Shown here: piece after piece, positions 15,825-24,795 of the stretch
How positions within the stretch are numbered: position 1 is the first letter of the stretch
Layout of the letters: every line of letters begins with the position of its first letter
NCBI GenBank assembly: GCA_902363555.1
Contig: CABJAM010000001.1
Span: 124,001 to 188,000, forward strand
Direction: 5' to 3'
DNA from: Lachnospiraceae bacterium
Lineage (GTDB): Bacteria; Bacillota; Clostridia; Lachnospirales; Lachnospiraceae
Length of the DNA stretch: 64,000 nt
The notes under the pieces: model-generated
What the model was told of the DNA's origin: nothing
The model's database searches: none
What the model saw: the letters and a program-made list of their open reading frames with translations, nothing else
Made by a program: the position numbers and the translations under genes

Positions 15825-17705
15825 TTAACGATCATCCTTTTCGGAAATCATCCATATACCGGAGGACTCCTCAGGCATGCCGGTGATGCATATCCCCTGC
15901 TGTAACAGTGTGCACCCCGCGATATTTTCAGACGTATCAAGGTCTGTGTTTTGGATGATGTAGTGCTTGTCCGGCCGGATGTTTTCCGGATGAATCACCG
16001 TTTCCTCGCCGGCTCCCGGCAGACGGAACACAAACAGGAGACTGCTTGCATCCGCGGCGATGTATTGGTACGCCTGCCAGCGGTCACCCAGGCCGCCCCG
16101 GATGGCCTGACGGCACAGGCGGAACATTTGGCCATTTAAAATATACTTGCCGGAAATCTGTCTGTAAAAGCTCAGATGCATCTTTAAACGTTGGCGAAGC
16201 GCCTCTGGCCATTTGGGAAGGTCATAGGACAGGCCGATCTGGCAGAGCATACCGCTTCGGATGATGTAATCAAAAGTGGTCATTGGCATACCCTCGTAAA
16301 TGGGTGTTTGGATGCCATTGTGATCCCCCAGGCAATCGGACTGTGTAAAATGGTAGCAGCAGGCCGGGGGAACGAACGAGGTCGCGCCCCAGAAGCATTG
16401 AAAATGATGTTCCACATAGTCCGGATCAGATAAAAATGTAAAGTGGGTGCGGCGCAATATACCCAGGTCAATGCGCAGGCCGCCGGAGCTGCAGTTTTCC
16501 AGGACGACGTCCGGATATTTTTCATGGATATCCTTTAGAAGCTGGTAATAGCCCATATAATGACCATACAGACCGTCCATGGCGCCATGTCCATGATTTT
16601 CTTCGTTGCAGCCAAGCTCCGGGTCAAGATTAAAGTCAAATTTTATCCAACGCGCATGGTATTGCTCAACAAGTCGGCAGATGTGGCTCATGGCCCACTG
16701 ACGCACGTTTTTATCGGCCATGCATATGTAGCCCAGGCGTTTGCCATCCCTGCGGGCCAGAAATTCCGGGTGTGTATGCGCCAGCTTTGCAAACTCGCCA
16801 ATCGCTTCAATCTCACACCAGATGCCAAAGCTCAGTCCGGTGCCCATGATGCGGCTGCCGAGACTTGCCATCCCTCCGGGGAAATCCAGGGTGTTGATAT
16901 CTTCCCAGTCGCCTCTTTTTTCAAACCAGCTTATATCCTTCCGGTTTCCGCCAAACCATCCCGCATCCAGCATGAAATTTGTAGCTCCGGCTGCCGCGGC
17001 GATCTGAGCGTTTTCAATGCAAATGTCCTCATTTAACAGTTTATCTTCGTAGCACCACCATGTGTTGTAGGTGACCGGAAGTGTTTCCCAGCCCTCTTTT
17101 TTTATGAGGGAATCGGTGTTAAAAAAGTATTGCCGGAGTCCTGCGGCGGAATGCTCCTGCGTATCTGCTTCAGAAAAATAAATGTCACACAGATCAAATG
17201 ATTCCCCGGCCTTGAGCTCGGTCTGAAAATAGGTTTCATCCAGCCCCATATATAGCTGGCCGTCTCCCCTGCGGGCAATGGTCCAGTTCCCGGACCAGGC
17301 CAGTGCGACGGAACGGTAGGCATCCGGACTCTGGCAGCCGATCCACGGTGAATAGCCTTTGGAGGAACGGCCGGAGACGACTTCGATGGACTCAAAATCC
17401 GTGGCGTCGACCCGGCAGGGCTCAAATTCCTTCCCCCAGTCCGAGGTGTAGTAGTCCAGATGGCAGCCTTCGGGAATATCTGTGATGTAGTAAACACTGC
17501 CGATATGGTGGGCCTTCGTATCCGTATTTTTGATCGCAAGGCTCACCTTGCCGCAGCCTGTCAGGTTCTGGTCCAGGCGCAGGCAGATATCCATGCCGGA
17601 TGCGTCGTGCCGGTGGACATATGAATTTTGTAAAACCCCATTGTCGGATTCAAATGGATGGAAAACGGACTGCCCATCGATTTGAATAGCGTAACCAATT
17701 CTCAT
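15825..17705 (-). CDS. GH36 alpha-galactosidase
   Basis: A retaining glycoside hydrolase that removes terminal alpha-galactosyl units. The catalytic nucleophile is D357 in RWIKFDFN and the acid/base is D427 in TFLSDPD. The supporting substrate-binding segments LDAGWFGG (247-253), WCEIEAIG and NCSSGGLRIDLG (404-415) are typical of GH36. At 626 residues it is shorter than the ~730 of the common tetrameric enzymes, mainly in the N-terminal beta-sandwich. There is no signal peptide, so it acts in the cytoplasm on imported sugar. It is the first gene of the minus-strand cluster and is divergent from a carbohydrate esterase gene, with candidate operators between. Confidence 0.88.
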   Translation of the reverse strand: MRIGYAIQIDGQSVFHPFESDNGVLQNSYVHRHDASGMDICLRLDQNLTGCGKVSLAIKNTDTKAHHIGSVYYITDIPEGCHLDYYTSDWGKEFEPCRVDATDFESIEVVSGRSSKGYSPWIGCQSPDAYRSVALAWSGNWTIARRGDGQLYMGLDETYFQTELKAGESFDLCDIYFSEADTQEHSAAGLRQYFFNTDSLIKKEGWETLPVTYNTWWCYEDKLLNEDICIENAQIAAAAGATNFMLDAGWFGGNRKDISWFEKRGDWEDINTLDFPGGMASLGSRIMGTGLSFGIWCEIEAIGEFAKLAHTHPEFLARRDGKRLGYICMADKNVRQWAMSHICRLVEQYHARWIKFDFNLDPELGCNEENHGHGAMDGLYGHYMGYYQLLKDIHEKYPDVVLENCSSGGLRIDLGILRRTHFTFLSDPDYVEHHFQCFWGATSFVPPACCYHFTQSDCLGDHNGIQTPIYEGMPMTTFDYIIRSGMLCQIGLSYDLPKWPEALRQRLKMHLSFYRQISGKYILNGQMFRLCRQAIRGGLGDRWQAYQYIAADASSLLFVFRLPGAGEETVIHPENIRPDKHYIIQNTDLDTSENIAGCTLLQQGICITGMPEESSGIWMISEKDDR

Positions 17706-17727
17706 AATACCTCCTCTTTATTTATGA

Positions 17728-17786
17728 ATGTTCATATATATGATTGTTCGTATATATGAACTCTATTTGTATTTACAAATAGAGTT
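17728..17786. promoter_or_regulatory. Candidate operators upstream of GH36: two ATATAT palindromes and a 12-bp-arm inverted repeat
   Basis: TGTTCATATATATGAT and TGTTCGTATATATGAA occur 17 bases apart, each close to the palindrome GTTCATATATATGAAC. Next to them, AACTCTATTTGT (17759-17770) pairs perfectly with ACAAATAGAGTT (17775-17786). The block starts 22 bases upstream of the GH36 start, where a repressor or activator site would be expected. Confidence 0.5.
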
Positions 17787-17886
17787 TAACAAATAGAGAT
17801 GCATATGTCAATATAGAACAGTGAAAAAATTCATATATTATGCTGGCTTATTGGATTGTCAAGAGAAAAATAGACATTTGGAAGCA

Positions 17887-17915
17887 TTGATAAAAATAAA
17901 AAAACGGGCTATTAT
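17887..17915 (+). promoter_or_regulatory. Promoter of the carbohydrate esterase gene
   Basis: TTGATA (17887-17892), a 17-base spacer and TATTAT (17910-17915), 49 bases upstream of the esterase start. The match to the vegetative sigma consensus is good. Confidence 0.6.
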
Positions 17916-17963
17916 AGACTCATAAGTAACCAACTCATAAATCTATAAGAAAGGGGATATAAA

Positions 17964-19274
17964 ATGGAGAGATATAAAACCGTTACGACGATTACGGATT
18001 TCGGTCCGTATGTGACAAAGTTGATTCTGGAGCTCCCTGTGGCGGTAAGTGCCGCAAGCATAAGCCCGGAATCCTTTAATGTTTATGTGGAAAAGAAGGA
18101 TGCAAAAACCGGGGAGATCCTCGATGGAGATGACCTGTTTACAGAGGAGGAGCGGGTACGGCCCATGACCGGCTACCCGAAGGTCAGACGGGCGTATCCC
18201 TGTGGGCGTCTGGGCAATTATAAAAATCCCGGAGCCTTTGTGGCCCTGGAGCTTGAGGAGGAGTTTCTTGGAAAGAGAACGGAAGGCACTATGCTGACCA
18301 GCGCCTATATCCGAAGTGACTATCGGGTAACGCTGCTTCACGAGCTGAACGCAGTACCGCCGGTGGGCGGTCTTGTTTTCGATGAACTGGAGGAGGATAT
18401 TTGCCCGCAGTTGGATGGATGGGCCAATGGGGAGAGTAAAGTCGGTGTTGTTGAATTGAAACAGGAGGGTGGAACCCCTGCGGCTGTTCACTTAAAATAT
18501 GGATATTATACGCCATCAGAGGAAAATCAAAAGCTTCCTCTGGTCATCTGGCTTCACGGTGCCGGAGAGGGCGGCACAGACCCGAGAATTGCCTATACAG
18601 GAAACAAGGTTGTTAATATATCATCACCGGAGCTTCAAAAGAAGCTGGGCGGCGCGGCATGGGTGCTGGTTCCCCAATGCCCCACGGTGTGGATGGATGA
18701 CGGTAAGGAGCAGCTTGGCCGCTCCAACCAGAGTATTTACAGTGCGCCATTAAAGGCATGCATCGATGAGTTCATTGCGGAGCATGAGGCGCGTATTGAC
18801 CGGAATCGGATTTACATCGGGGGCTGCTCCAACGGCGGTTTTATGACCGTGCGCATGGCTATTGACAATCCGGATTTCTTTGCGGCGGCGTTCCCGGCCT
18901 GTGAAGCGTTCTTTAATGAAAACATCACGGATGAGATGATCCAAACGCTTAAAAAACTGCCCATGTGGCTGATCCACGCAAAGGGCGACGAGCTGGTCGA
19001 TCCACAGGAAACGGCGCTTCCGCTGTATCACCGTTTAATGGCGGCAGGGGCTGACAATGTGCATTTTACATACTTTAACCGCATGGAGGATGTGACCGGA
19101 ATGTACCGGGATGCGCTGGGCCGCCCGAGACGGTTTTTTAATCATGGTGTATGGGTCCATGTTTATAATGATGACTGTCTTACAGACTTTGACGGACGGT
19201 ATGTCATGCATGACGGCGTTCCGGTCACTTTGTGGGAATGGATGGGTAAGCAGGCCAGTACAGCATTGCATTAA
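17964..19274 (+). CDS. Alpha/beta-hydrolase carbohydrate esterase or peptidase-like enzyme
   Basis: A 436-residue protein without a signal peptide. The first ~175 residues look like an all-beta accessory domain. The rest is an alpha/beta hydrolase of the PHB-depolymerase/feruloyl-esterase type: oxyanion segment LPLVIWLHGAGEGG (191-204), nucleophile S289 in GGCSNGG, acid D342 in HAKGDELVD, and a C-terminal histidine in FNHGVWVH (H394 or H399). Bacterial relatives are often annotated as prolyl oligopeptidase-like and occur with polysaccharide-degrading enzymes. AAAGGGG precedes the ATG. It is divergent from GH36, so a role in removing acyl groups from plant glycosides is plausible, though not proven. 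Confidence 0.75.
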   Translation: MERYKTVTTITDFGPYVTKLILELPVAVSAASISPESFNVYVEKKDAKTGEILDGDDLFTEEERVRPMTGYPKVRRAYPCGRLGNYKNPGAFVALELEEEFLGKRTEGTMLTSAYIRSDYRVTLLHELNAVPPVGGLVFDELEEDICPQLDGWANGESKVGVVELKQEGGTPAAVHLKYGYYTPSEENQKLPLVIWLHGAGEGGTDPRIAYTGNKVVNISSPELQKKLGGAAWVLVPQCPTVWMDDGKEQLGRSNQSIYSAPLKACIDEFIAEHEARIDRNRIYIGGCSNGGFMTVRMAIDNPDFFAAAFPACEAFFNENITDEMIQTLKKLPMWLIHAKGDELVDPQETALPLYHRLMAAGADNVHFTYFNRMEDVTGMYRDALGRPRRFFNHGVWVHVYNDDCLTDFDGRYVMHDGVPVTLWEWMGKQASTALH

Positions 19275-19281
19275 TTTCGCA

Positions 19282-19815
19282 TCAATGAACACTCGCTATC
19301 CACGCCCTCAGTGCTTTTCGTAATTCATTAAAATCTGTTTCATCCGGATGGGCCAGAGCCTTATCAAAGTTTTGGATGAGCTGCTTCATCTGCGCATTGT
19401 CCGGATCGGCCTCTGCCATCTTTTCATAACGGGTCCGCACTGCGGCCGGCATCCTTCCCTGGCACATAAATGTGCCGGCGACGGTATTGCCGGCTGCAAT
19501 ATTTTTGCGGACATTGTCGAGGATTGTCTTATAATATTCGGAACTGGCGCCGAAGCCTGCGGTTCCGAACAAAAATAGTGTGGTATCGTGGAGACGGCCT
19601 AAAAACGCCGCCGTGTCCGCGTCGCAGGTTCCTTTGTCTGTCCAAAAGCCGACGTAAACCCGGTCTGCGGTGAGGGCGTCCTCCGGCGCATCTTCGGCCG
19701 CGCAGCAGGACAGGCAGACGGCATCCGGATATAATTCCGTAAGCGTCTCCTGGACGATATTTGCAAGCTGTTTGGTATTCCCGGTCTTACTACTGTAAAT
19801 AATAGAATAATTCAT
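19282..19815 (-). CDS. Flavodoxin-family protein
   Basis: A 177-residue FMN-binding electron carrier or flavodoxin-like oxidoreductase. The N-terminal phosphate-binding loop YSSKTGNTKQLA (residues 6-17) is the flavodoxin signature; LFLFGTAGFG (~85-94) matches the isoalloxazine-binding loop. The ATG at 19815 has AGGAGG upstream; the longer open frame to 20052 passes through a palindromic repeat and is not coding. It ends 8 bases from the convergent esterase gene. The electron partners are unknown. A bilirubin-reductase accessory (BilS-like) role was considered but has no support in context. Confidence 0.8.
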   Translation of the reverse strand: MNYSIIYSSKTGNTKQLANIVQETLTELYPDAVCLSCCAAEDAPEDALTADRVYVGFWTDKGTCDADTAAFLGRLHDTTLFLFGTAGFGASSEYYKTILDNVRKNIAAGNTVAGTFMCQGRMPAAVRTRYEKMAEADPDNAQMKQLIQNFDKALAHPDETDFNELRKALRAWIASVH

Positions 19816-19912
19816 AAAAAGACCTCCTATTTTTGTCATGGATTCCCGTAATGTGTTATTAAAATGAGGGTATAGCAATTTACACCAGGTGTCAAGAGGA
19901 GAATTATGGGAC

Positions 19913-20050
19913 TGTTTACGGGGGCGATGTTCCGCGAGGTGTTTTGCACCGCAAAACCTGAGTTTTGCGGCACCAAAATGCGTTAAAACGCATTTTGTGT
20001 GCATCGCGAAGCGTGTTACTGTTCGCGGCCCAGGGGCCGTGAATGATAAC
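19913..20050 (+). repeat. Dispersed palindromic repeat family A, full copy
   Basis: A structured intergenic element of about 130 bases. Stems visible are GCGATG/CATCGC (19924-19929/20002-20007) closing the element, GGTGTTTTGC with GCAAAACC, CAAAATGCG with CGCATTTTG (19973-19981/19988-19996), and a second module TTCGCGGCCC/GGGGCCGTGAA (20022-20042). A second copy lies at 59888-60004 and a partial one at 10104-10141. It is between the flavodoxin and alpha/beta-hydrolase genes. Confidence 0.65.
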
Positions 20051-20070
20051 AATTATGGACTGAAAAGCCA

Positions 20071-20098
20071 TTGATATTTTAGAAGAATGTAATATAAT
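20071..20098 (+). promoter_or_regulatory. Promoter of the alpha/beta-hydrolase operon
   Basis: TTGATA (20071-20076), a 16-base spacer and TATAAT (20093-20098), 71 bases before the hydrolase ATG. Confidence 0.6.
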
Positions 20099-20169
20099 TA
20101 AAGTACTTTGTTTAAAATCCCGGCGCAATGGCCGGAGGGAGCTCTCCCAGAGGGAGCGGGGAGGAATAT

Positions 20170-21246
20170 ATGGATGAAAAAAATAGTTCCAGGCTGAGCA
20201 GCAGTGCATTTCACGGTCTGCTCATGGGGGTGCTGGCAGTCACCCTGTATCTTTTGTGCAATGCGATGTCGAGGATGGCCGTGCTGATGGTCGTCATCAC
20301 CGCGGTGATCCTGACGCTCGCGGGTTTTGTGCTGTTTCGTCTGGCGTGGAAAACCAATCATAAGGCATTGCGCGTCATTGCCGTAATATTCGTTGTGATT
20401 ATTGACCTGTCGGCGGTTTTTGTAGTGACCGTTCGGCAAATGTCCAATAAAATGCTGTTTTATCCGTATCAGGATGAGGAGGGCTACGACTATCTGAGCC
20501 GGACCGAAGGAATGGAGGAACTGTCCATCGAAACAGACAGTGGTAAGCTGGGGGGATGGTTTTATCATCATGGCGGTGACGGAGCGCCTTTGCTGCTGTA
20601 CTTTGCCGGAAATGGCGAGTGCGCGGCATCATGGATGCATAAAAATCACGAGAAGGATGATTTTGCAAAATATTACGGGGAAATGCTGAATGGGCCTGGA
20701 TTTACGGGGAAATCCCTGTCAAATTATAATATAGCAGCGGTAGATTATCCCGGCTACGGTACAAGTGAGGGAACGTGCAGCGATGAAGCAATCCGCGCCA
20801 TGGCGCTGGCCGTGTATGACGCCATGGCAAAAAGGCCCGAGGTGGACGCCGGACGGATCGTTGTCATGGGTTACAGTCTTGGAACCGGGCCAGCCAATTA
20901 TGTGGCAGGAAACCGGGATGTGGCCGGGCTGATTTTACAGGCGCCTTACCAGAATGGATATGATCTGTTTAACTCGCAGATGCCCGTGTTTTACGGACCG
21001 CTCCGTATTCTGGTTACTTATGAGATGCCGTCCAATGAATTTGCACGGAATGTGCAGGTGGTTCCGCTGATTTTTGCAACTCAGGAGGACCAGGTCGTTC
21101 CATACGAAAGTTCGGAAGCTTTATCAAAAATTTATCCCATGGGCTGCCGTTTCATATCCCTCACCGGCTTCGGCCATAATGGGTTCGGAGGAAATGAGAG
21201 GGTTGCAGAGGAAATCGGAAAATATTTGTCGGAGGTGGTCCAATGA
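20170..21246 (+). CDS. Membrane-anchored alpha/beta hydrolase
   Basis: A 358-residue protein with three hydrophobic spans in the first ~100 residues followed by an alpha/beta hydrolase domain. The nucleophile is the Ser of VMGYSLGTG, the acid is the Asp of ATQEDQVVP, and the histidine is in FGHNGFGG. The domain resembles YqkD/FrsA-like serine hydrolases of unknown substrate. The ATG at 20170 follows GGGGAGGAAT; an upstream in-frame ATG at 20128 lacks a ribosome binding site. It overlaps the next small gene by four bases (ATGA), so the two are translated together. Confidence 0.78.
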   Translation: MDEKNSSRLSSSAFHGLLMGVLAVTLYLLCNAMSRMAVLMVVITAVILTLAGFVLFRLAWKTNHKALRVIAVIFVVIIDLSAVFVVTVRQMSNKMLFYPYQDEEGYDYLSRTEGMEELSIETDSGKLGGWFYHHGGDGAPLLLYFAGNGECAASWMHKNHEKDDFAKYYGEMLNGPGFTGKSLSNYNIAAVDYPGYGTSEGTCSDEAIRAMALAVYDAMAKRPEVDAGRIVVMGYSLGTGPANYVAGNRDVAGLILQAPYQNGYDLFNSQMPVFYGPLRILVTYEMPSNEFARNVQVVPLIFATQEDQVVPYESSEALSKIYPMGCRFISLTGFGHNGFGGNERVAEEIGKYLSEVVQ

Positions 21247-21491
21247 AGGAATGGAAACGCGCTGCGGCGTGTGTTTGTATAGCAGTATTACTGTGTTATT
21301 CTATAATTATGGGCTTGTTAAATAACAGCCTGGTGGGATTTATTGTGCCATTTCTATGTGTGGGCGCCTGCGTGCTGCTGTGTATACTGCTCCGGAAGCT
21401 TCCGGGGCTTGACTCTAAGAAAAAACTGCAATTTATACTGGAGACTGTGATCGTAGCTGCGGCTGTGGGCGGCATGATATTATTTATTTGA
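21243..21491 (+). CDS. Small membrane protein of unknown function
   Basis: An 82-residue protein with three predicted membrane spans (about residues 7-27, 30-50 and 63-82) separated by short charged loops. It is translationally coupled to the hydrolase upstream through an ATGA overlap, with GGAGG located inside the end of that gene (21232-21236). I do not recognise a family. The DegV gene follows 10 bases later, which makes a three-gene operon. Confidence 0.6.
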   Translation: MKEWKRAAACVCIAVLLCYSIIMGLLNNSLVGFIVPFLCVGACVLLCILLRKLPGLDSKKKLQFILETVIVAAAVGGMILFI

Positions 21492-21501
21492 GGAGGAGCC
21501 T

Positions 21502-22374
21502 ATGGTTCGTTTAATTGTGGACAGCACCTGCGATATGCAAGAGGAATGGAGAGCACGTTACCAGATCCGATCCGTTTCGTTGATGGTGAATATTGATGAT
21601 AAGATGTACAGAGACGGAAAAGACATTACGATCAGTGATTTATATGAAGTGATGCGCAAAGGTGTTTTTCCAAAAACATCTCAGGCACCGGCGGACGAGC
21701 TGGATACTGCCTTCCGGGAGGCGGCCGAAGGCGGCGATGACTGCCTCTATCTGAGCTTTTCTTCTGAGATGTCAGGTACGTATAATCTGGCCAATATTAT
21801 TGCCCGCCAGATTTTGGAGGAATACCCGCAGCGCCGCATAGAAATCGTGGATTCCAGGGGCGGTTCCTTTGCCACCGGCCTGATCGCCATGCAGTTGTCA
21901 AAGCTGATCGAGCAGGGGATGACTCTGGATATGCTCGCCCAGCGGGCGCGGACGATGACCGGTATTGTGGAGCATCTGTTTACGTTGTCCAGCCTGGAAT
22001 GGCTTTCCAAGGGCGGCCGCATAGCCCGGCCTATCGGTATGGCTGGTGATATATTAAAGTTGAAGCCCATTTTAGATGTAAAAAATGGTAAAATGGAAGT
22101 AATACAGATTGTCCGCGGGCGGAAGAAAGCGCTGTCTGCTCTGGTGGAAAAAGTGGCGGAGCGGGCGTCGGGTTTTCCACGGCAGCTCATTGGCCTGACC
22201 CATGCCGATGATCTGGCGTCGGCGCAGACGGTGAAGCAGATGATCCTGGAACGGCTGCCCGAGGCGCAGATTGAAATTTGCGAGATCGGATGCGTGCTTG
22301 GCGTGCATCTGGGAATTGGCGGCGTGGGCGTATTTTTCTTCCGGGAAATGCCGCAGGACTATGGAATCATATAA
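21502..22374 (+). CDS. DegV-family fatty-acid-binding protein
   Basis: A 290-residue EDD-fold protein. DegV proteins (FakB-like) bind a fatty acid and present it to the kinase FakA. The family hallmark VDSTCDMQEEW (6-16) and the SLMVNIDDKMYRDGKDI segment are present, as is SSEMSGTYN, the loop that contacts the carboxylate, and SLEWLSKGGRI in the second domain. AGGAGGAGCC precedes the ATG. No fakA is nearby, so this is probably one of several paralogues in the genome. Confidence 0.88.
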   Translation: MVRLIVDSTCDMQEEWRARYQIRSVSLMVNIDDKMYRDGKDITISDLYEVMRKGVFPKTSQAPADELDTAFREAAEGGDDCLYLSFSSEMSGTYNLANIIARQILEEYPQRRIEIVDSRGGSFATGLIAMQLSKLIEQGMTLDMLAQRARTMTGIVEHLFTLSSLEWLSKGGRIARPIGMAGDILKLKPILDVKNGKMEVIQIVRGRKKALSALVEKVAERASGFPRQLIGLTHADDLASAQTVKQMILERLPEAQIEICEIGCVLGVHLGIGGVGVFFFREMPQDYGII

Positions 22375-22439
22375 GGTGGATTGCGCATCCGCGCTATTCC
22401 CTGTTTAACGCAATTCTTATGAATAAGGGGTAAGATATT

Positions 22440-24140
22440 ATGAATTCTTCAGAACAACTCAGAGAGCTGTTAAACCGGATCGATCACAAAGGTTATCCGG
22501 CTTATAAGGACACAAAAGGAGCCTGGCAGTTCCAGGGCTATGTTTTATCCATCGATCATGTTCAGGGGGATCCGTTTGCCGCGCCGTCCAAGGTCAGTGT
22601 GCGGGTAAAGGGCGGGCTGGCCGGATTTCCAAAGGAGCTTTACGATACGCCATGGAAAAAAACAGCGCTGGCGGACGAGCTGCTGCGCCAGTTTTCGCGG
22701 CAGGCGGACGCCTTTACATTTAAAGCGAAGGGCTCCGGAAAGAGTGGTCTTTTATCGGTGAGCCGGTGCGGCCAGGAGGTATTGCAGCGCTCAGCCTGTG
22801 AAATCGACAGCGTTTCCGGCGATGTTCTGGTGCGGATGGAGGTTGGCTTTCCTGCCAATGGCAGGACGATCAATGCCAGAGAGCTGATCAAAATATTTTA
22901 CGAATTTTTGCCGGTATGTGTGAAAAAGACATTGTACTATAAGGCACTGGATAAAAACCGCATCGCGCGGGCCGTGGAGCTTTCCCAGGACCAGCATGAG
23001 ATACGTGAGCAGCTTTCTCAGCGCGGCCTTATAGCCTTTGTGGCCAATGGCGCGATTTTACCAAGGGAGTCCGGGATTTCCCAGAAGCCCATGAAGGATG
23101 CGGTGCCGTTTCAGTCGCCGGGGGCCATGGAAATCGAGCTGGAGCTGCCCTTTGCCGGAAAAATGACCGGTATGGGGATAAAAAAGGGAATCACCCTGAT
23201 CGTGGGCGGCGGCTATCACGGAAAATCCACCCTTCTTGAAGCGCTGGAGCGGGGCGTTTATGACCATATTGCCGGGGATGGCCGGGAGTATGTCATTACG
23301 GATCTGTCCGCGGTGAAAATCCGGGCGGAGGACGGGCGCAGCATTAAAAACGTGGATATTTCCATGTTCATCAATGGCCTGCCCAATGGCAGGGATACGA
23401 AAAGCTTTGATACCGCCGACGCCAGCGGAAGTACATCCCAAGCGGCCAATGTGGTTGAAGCTATGGAAGCGGGAACACGTCTGCTGCTCATCGATGAGGA
23501 TACGAGCGCGTCCAATTTCATGGTCCGGGATGAGCTGATGCAAAGTGTTGTTTCCCGGTCGTCAGAACCGATCACGCCGCTGATCGACCGTATCCGGGAG
23601 CTTTATGAGGATTATGGTATTTCGTCCGTCATCGTAGCCGGTAGCTCGGGTGCCTATTTTTATAAGGCGGACTGTATTTTACAGATGGATCGGTACGAGC
23701 CTGTGGAAATAACGGCCTTTGCCCGGGAAAAGGCTGCAGAGTATGCAGCGCAGAGGATGGACACGGTACAGGAGTGCGGGAAGCCTTCTTTTGACCGCCG
23801 GCCCATGAAGCCCCGCATTGAAAATGACCGGACGAAAGTCAAGGCCTTTGGCCGCGACGGCGTTCAACTAAATAAAGAAAACATCGACCTGCGTTATGTG
23901 GAACAGCTCGTGGATACAGAGCAGCTCATGGCTCTGGGCTATATGCTCAGCTACGCCCAGTCGCATCTCATGGACGGACGGCGGACGATCACGGAGGTTG
24001 TGGAAAAGCTCATAGAAATTATTGATGAAAAAGGGCTGCGGGAAATCTGCGAGAGCAGCTACGTGCCCGCCGGGCTGGCGATGCCGCGGCGGCAGGAGAT
24101 ATTTGCCTGCTTTGACAGGTACCGGGGGCTGCGGATGTAG
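22440..24140 (+). CDS. ABC-class predicted ATPase (PF09818 family)
   Basis: A 566-residue cytoplasmic protein of the ABC_ATPase family, known from many bacteria but of unknown function. The P-loop is GGGYHGKSTLL (around residues 258-268), and LLLIDEDTSASNFM (near 349) is the Walker B with a catalytic acidic pair. The N-terminal ~220 residues form the family-specific domain beginning QLRELLNRIDHKGYPAYKD. There is no ABC signature motif and no membrane partner, so it is not a transporter. It stands between DegV and a PAP2-like gene with short gaps; no clear operon logic. Confidence 0.85.
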   Translation: MNSSEQLRELLNRIDHKGYPAYKDTKGAWQFQGYVLSIDHVQGDPFAAPSKVSVRVKGGLAGFPKELYDTPWKKTALADELLRQFSRQADAFTFKAKGSGKSGLLSVSRCGQEVLQRSACEIDSVSGDVLVRMEVGFPANGRTINARELIKIFYEFLPVCVKKTLYYKALDKNRIARAVELSQDQHEIREQLSQRGLIAFVANGAILPRESGISQKPMKDAVPFQSPGAMEIELELPFAGKMTGMGIKKGITLIVGGGYHGKSTLLEALERGVYDHIAGDGREYVITDLSAVKIRAEDGRSIKNVDISMFINGLPNGRDTKSFDTADASGSTSQAANVVEAMEAGTRLLLIDEDTSASNFMVRDELMQSVVSRSSEPITPLIDRIRELYEDYGISSVIVAGSSGAYFYKADCILQMDRYEPVEITAFAREKAAEYAAQRMDTVQECGKPSFDRRPMKPRIENDRTKVKAFGRDGVQLNKENIDLRYVEQLVDTEQLMALGYMLSYAQSHLMDGRRTITEVVEKLIEIIDEKGLREICESSYVPAGLAMPRRQEIFACFDRYRGLRM

Positions 24141-24201
24141 CGGCGTTATGGCGCGCAGCCCCAGGTGTGGTAAATAGTTGATCTGGTGTCTAAGGAGGAA
24201 A

Positions 24202-24795
24202 ATGAAAGTGTTTGATAAAAAGAAGCTTGCAAAGGTGATACGTGTAATTACAGTGCCACCGTTGTTGATTATCGTGCTGCTTATTTTACTGTATAATTTC
24301 AGGGCGGATATTTTTAACAGTCCGTGGGAGCTTTTATGGCTGCTGCTGTTGCTGGGCGTTGTTCCTGTCCTGGCGTATCCGCTTCAGCTCCTGCTTCCCG
24401 GGTGGAAGGCAAAGGGGCGTGAGGGGCAGCGGAAGCTGGCGTTTATAATGAGTATCGCCGGTTATACTGCGGCCATGGCCGTCGGCTATGGTATGCATGT
24501 CAGTAATGACTTGCAGCTCATCTGCAACACATATTTTATATCGGTTGTTCTGCTGGCGATTTTAAATAAGCTGCTTCACGTGCGGGCCAGCGGGCACGCA
24601 TGCAGTATGACGGGCCCGCTTGTTTTTCTGATCTACTATATCGGGTGGATATATCTGCCGATTAGCCTGATCGTGGCGGCTGCCGTTATATGGTCCTCTT
24701 TGTATCTTAAACGGCATACCGTTAAGGATCTGATTTTGGGGATACTTGTGTGTTTGGCGGCATTTGCGTGCTCGGTTGGGATTTATTATATTTAG
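24202..24795 (+). CDS. PAP2-like membrane protein (divergent)
   Basis: A ~197-residue protein with five or six membrane spans. The segment HVRASGHACS followed 34 residues later by SSLYLKRHTVKD resembles the phosphatidic-acid phosphatase type 2 motifs PSGH and SRxxxxxHxxxD, with the second-motif Arg replaced by Ser (SS for SR). The histidines and the final Asp are kept, so some phosphatase activity is possible. TAAGGAGG lies only 3 bases before the ATG at 24202, and a GTG at 24208 has better spacing, so the true start may be there. The function is therefore tentative: lipid phosphatase or inactive relative. Confidence 0.55.
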   Translation: MKVFDKKKLAKVIRVITVPPLLIIVLLILLYNFRADIFNSPWELLWLLLLLGVVPVLAYPLQLLLPGWKAKGREGQRKLAFIMSIAGYTAAMAVGYGMHVSNDLQLICNTYFISVVLLAILNKLLHVRASGHACSMTGPLVFLIYYIGWIYLPISLIVAAAVIWSSLYLKRHTVKDLILGILVCLAAFACSVGIYYI

